From NCBI RefSeq assembly GCF_022539405.1, contig NZ_CP054394.1, positions 2,972,501 through 3,007,500 on the forward strand: a stretch of DNA of 35,000 nt, given 5' to 3'. The DNA is from Natranaerofaba carboxydovora. GTDB taxonomy: Bacteria > Bacillota > Natranaerobiia > Natranaerobiales > Natranaerofabaceae. The notes under the pieces were generated by a model. It was not told where the DNA came from. It saw nothing but the letters and a program-made list of their open reading frames with translations, and did no database searches. Position numbers and translations under genes: made by a program. Below are positions 34,201 to 35,000 of this stretch, piece after piece (within the stretch, counting starts at the first letter, position 1; every line of letters starts with the position of its first letter).

Positions 34201-34940
34201 AGCCACCTATGCCAAAATCATGGTATGAAAAGACAAAACCACATAAATTTTGCCCGGGCTGTGGACATGGGCTTGTTCTAAAAGTGCTTGGAGAAGCAAT
34301 CGATGAACTTGAACTGCAGGATAAAGCTGTGTTTGGTTGTGACATAGGATGCTCACTTCTTGCGTGGGATTTTTTCAATTTGGATAGTATACAAACCCAC
34401 CATGGCAGAACAGTGCCGGTAATAGCAGGAATTACACGTGTGAGAGAAGACTTAGTAGGTATAGCGTATATGGGTGATGGTGGGGGTTATGCTATCGGTT
34501 CGCAGCATTTGGTTAATGCAGCGATGAGAGATGAACCTGTGACAGTAATATTAGTGAATAACGCTAACTATGGAATGACCGGTGGTCAAATGGCGCCTAC
34601 CACATTACCGTCTCAAAAAACCGAGACTTCTCCATTTGGCAGAGATGAAGAACTAACGGGAAGCCCGACCAAAGGTCCAGAGATGATTGCTACAACAGTT
34701 AAAGAAAACGCATATATTGCAAGAGGAACAATTGCAGATTTAAGAAAACTAAAAAAATATATCAAAAAAGCACTTTTGAATCAAATAGAAAAAAAGAGTT
34801 TTTCATTTGTAGAAGCAATATCTAGCTGTCCAACTAACTGGCGGACAAATGCAGAACAGACATGGGATTTCGTTGAAAGAGAAATGACAAAGTATTTTGA
34901 TATTGGTGAGATAAAAAAACCAGATGAGGAGGAAAAGTAG
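34188..34940 (+). CDS. Second 2-oxoacid:ferredoxin oxidoreductase, beta subunit
   Basis: A 250-residue TPP-binding subunit of the KorB/VorA type. C22 and C25 (FCPGCGHG) and C51/C55 (FGCDIGCS) are candidate cluster ligands; GDGGGYAIGSQHLVNAAM and NNANYGMTGGQMAPTT form the TPP/Mg site. ATG overlaps the alpha gene, behind GGAGG. One base overlaps the next gene (TAGTG). Confidence 0.9.
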   Translation: MSTVKPPMPKSWYEKTKPHKFCPGCGHGLVLKVLGEAIDELELQDKAVFGCDIGCSLLAWDFFNLDSIQTHHGRTVPVIAGITRVREDLVGIAYMGDGGGYAIGSQHLVNAAMRDEPVTVILVNNANYGMTGGQMAPTTLPSQKTETSPFGRDEELTGSPTKGPEMIATTVKENAYIARGTIADLRKLKKYIKKALLNQIEKKSFSFVEAISSCPTNWRTNAEQTWDFVEREMTKYFDIGEIKKPDEEEK

Positions 34941-35000
34941 TGACAGAAGTGGCAACAAAAATAACTCGGATTGCCCTTGCTGGTGAAGGTGGGCAGGGAG
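34940..35000 (+). CDS. Second 2-oxoacid:ferredoxin oxidoreductase, gamma subunit (partial)
   Basis: Only the first 20 codons lie in the window (MTEVATKITRIALAGEGGQG). The GEGGQG motif is the gamma-subunit signature. GTG starts one base inside the beta stop, behind GAGGAGG. The gene runs past the window end. Confidence 0.8.
   Translation, partial: MTEVATKITRIALAGEGGQG

Overview
The window is an AT-rich chromosomal segment from an anaerobic, Gram-positive, clostridia-like bacterium. The evidence is a T-box leader, a large Bacillus-type SRP RNA, bofA- and spoVB-like genes, two ferredoxin-dependent 2-oxoacid oxidoreductases, and frequent TTG/GTG starts behind strong GGAGG sites. The order pdxS-pdxT-serS-tRNA-Ser ... 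tadA-SRP RNA-dnaX-ybaB-recR-yaaL-bofA matches the origin-proximal region of Bacillus subtilis, so this is probably near oriC. The acidic proteins and gene set would suit a halo-alkaliphilic anaerobe such as Natranaerobius, but that is a guess from memory.

Layout. 1-1710: 3' part of a 23S rRNA gene, a spacer with a 24-bp inverted repeat, and 5S rRNA. 1724-8299: a 6.58-kb mobile element inserted just behind 5S. It has 56-bp imperfect terminal inverted repeats and a perfect 10-bp target duplication. Its ends carry TGTGA/TCACA sites spaced 11-12 bp apart. It encodes a ribbon-helix-helix protein, a large unclassified DDE-like transposase, and three paralogous lipoproteins with the same signal peptide but different mature parts, two of them leucine-rich-repeat proteins. 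8337-11087: a small Cys-rich protein, a SpoVB/MurJ-type flippase and a DUF3786 protein, with a second long inverted repeat between the last two. 11119-11290: a strong promoter and a structured candidate small RNA. 11409-20302: a T-box-controlled ilvE-ilvB-ilvN-ilvC-leuA-leuC-leuD-leuB operon with overlapping or closely spaced genes and a terminator. 20438-23130: ddl and pdxST. 23227-25903: serS, three tRNA-Ser genes, tRNA-Arg(ACG), tadA and SRP RNA. 26038-29486: dnaX, ybaB, recR, a DUF2508 gene and bofA. 29812-35000: a four-subunit pyruvate-type ferredoxin oxidoreductase (gamma-delta-alpha-beta), then a second 2-oxoacid oxidoreductase (alpha-beta-gamma) cut by the window end.

How the genes work together. 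The ilv-leu operon makes the branched-chain amino acids; ilvD is not in it. PdxST makes pyridoxal phosphate, the cofactor of IlvE. SerS sits beside its tRNAs, and TadA sits directly behind the tRNA-Arg(ACG) whose wobble base it edits. The oxidoreductases link 2-oxoacids to reduced ferredoxin.

The strongest unexplained items are: the mobile element with its phased end repeats and lipoprotein cargo; a short core sequence (AAGATGTATT-GCAA) found three times in intergenic DNA, twice inside long perfect hairpins; the promoter-driven structured RNA before the T-box; and an A9 run at the end of dnaX that separates the annotated stop from 45 further codons of family-like tail in the +1 frame.
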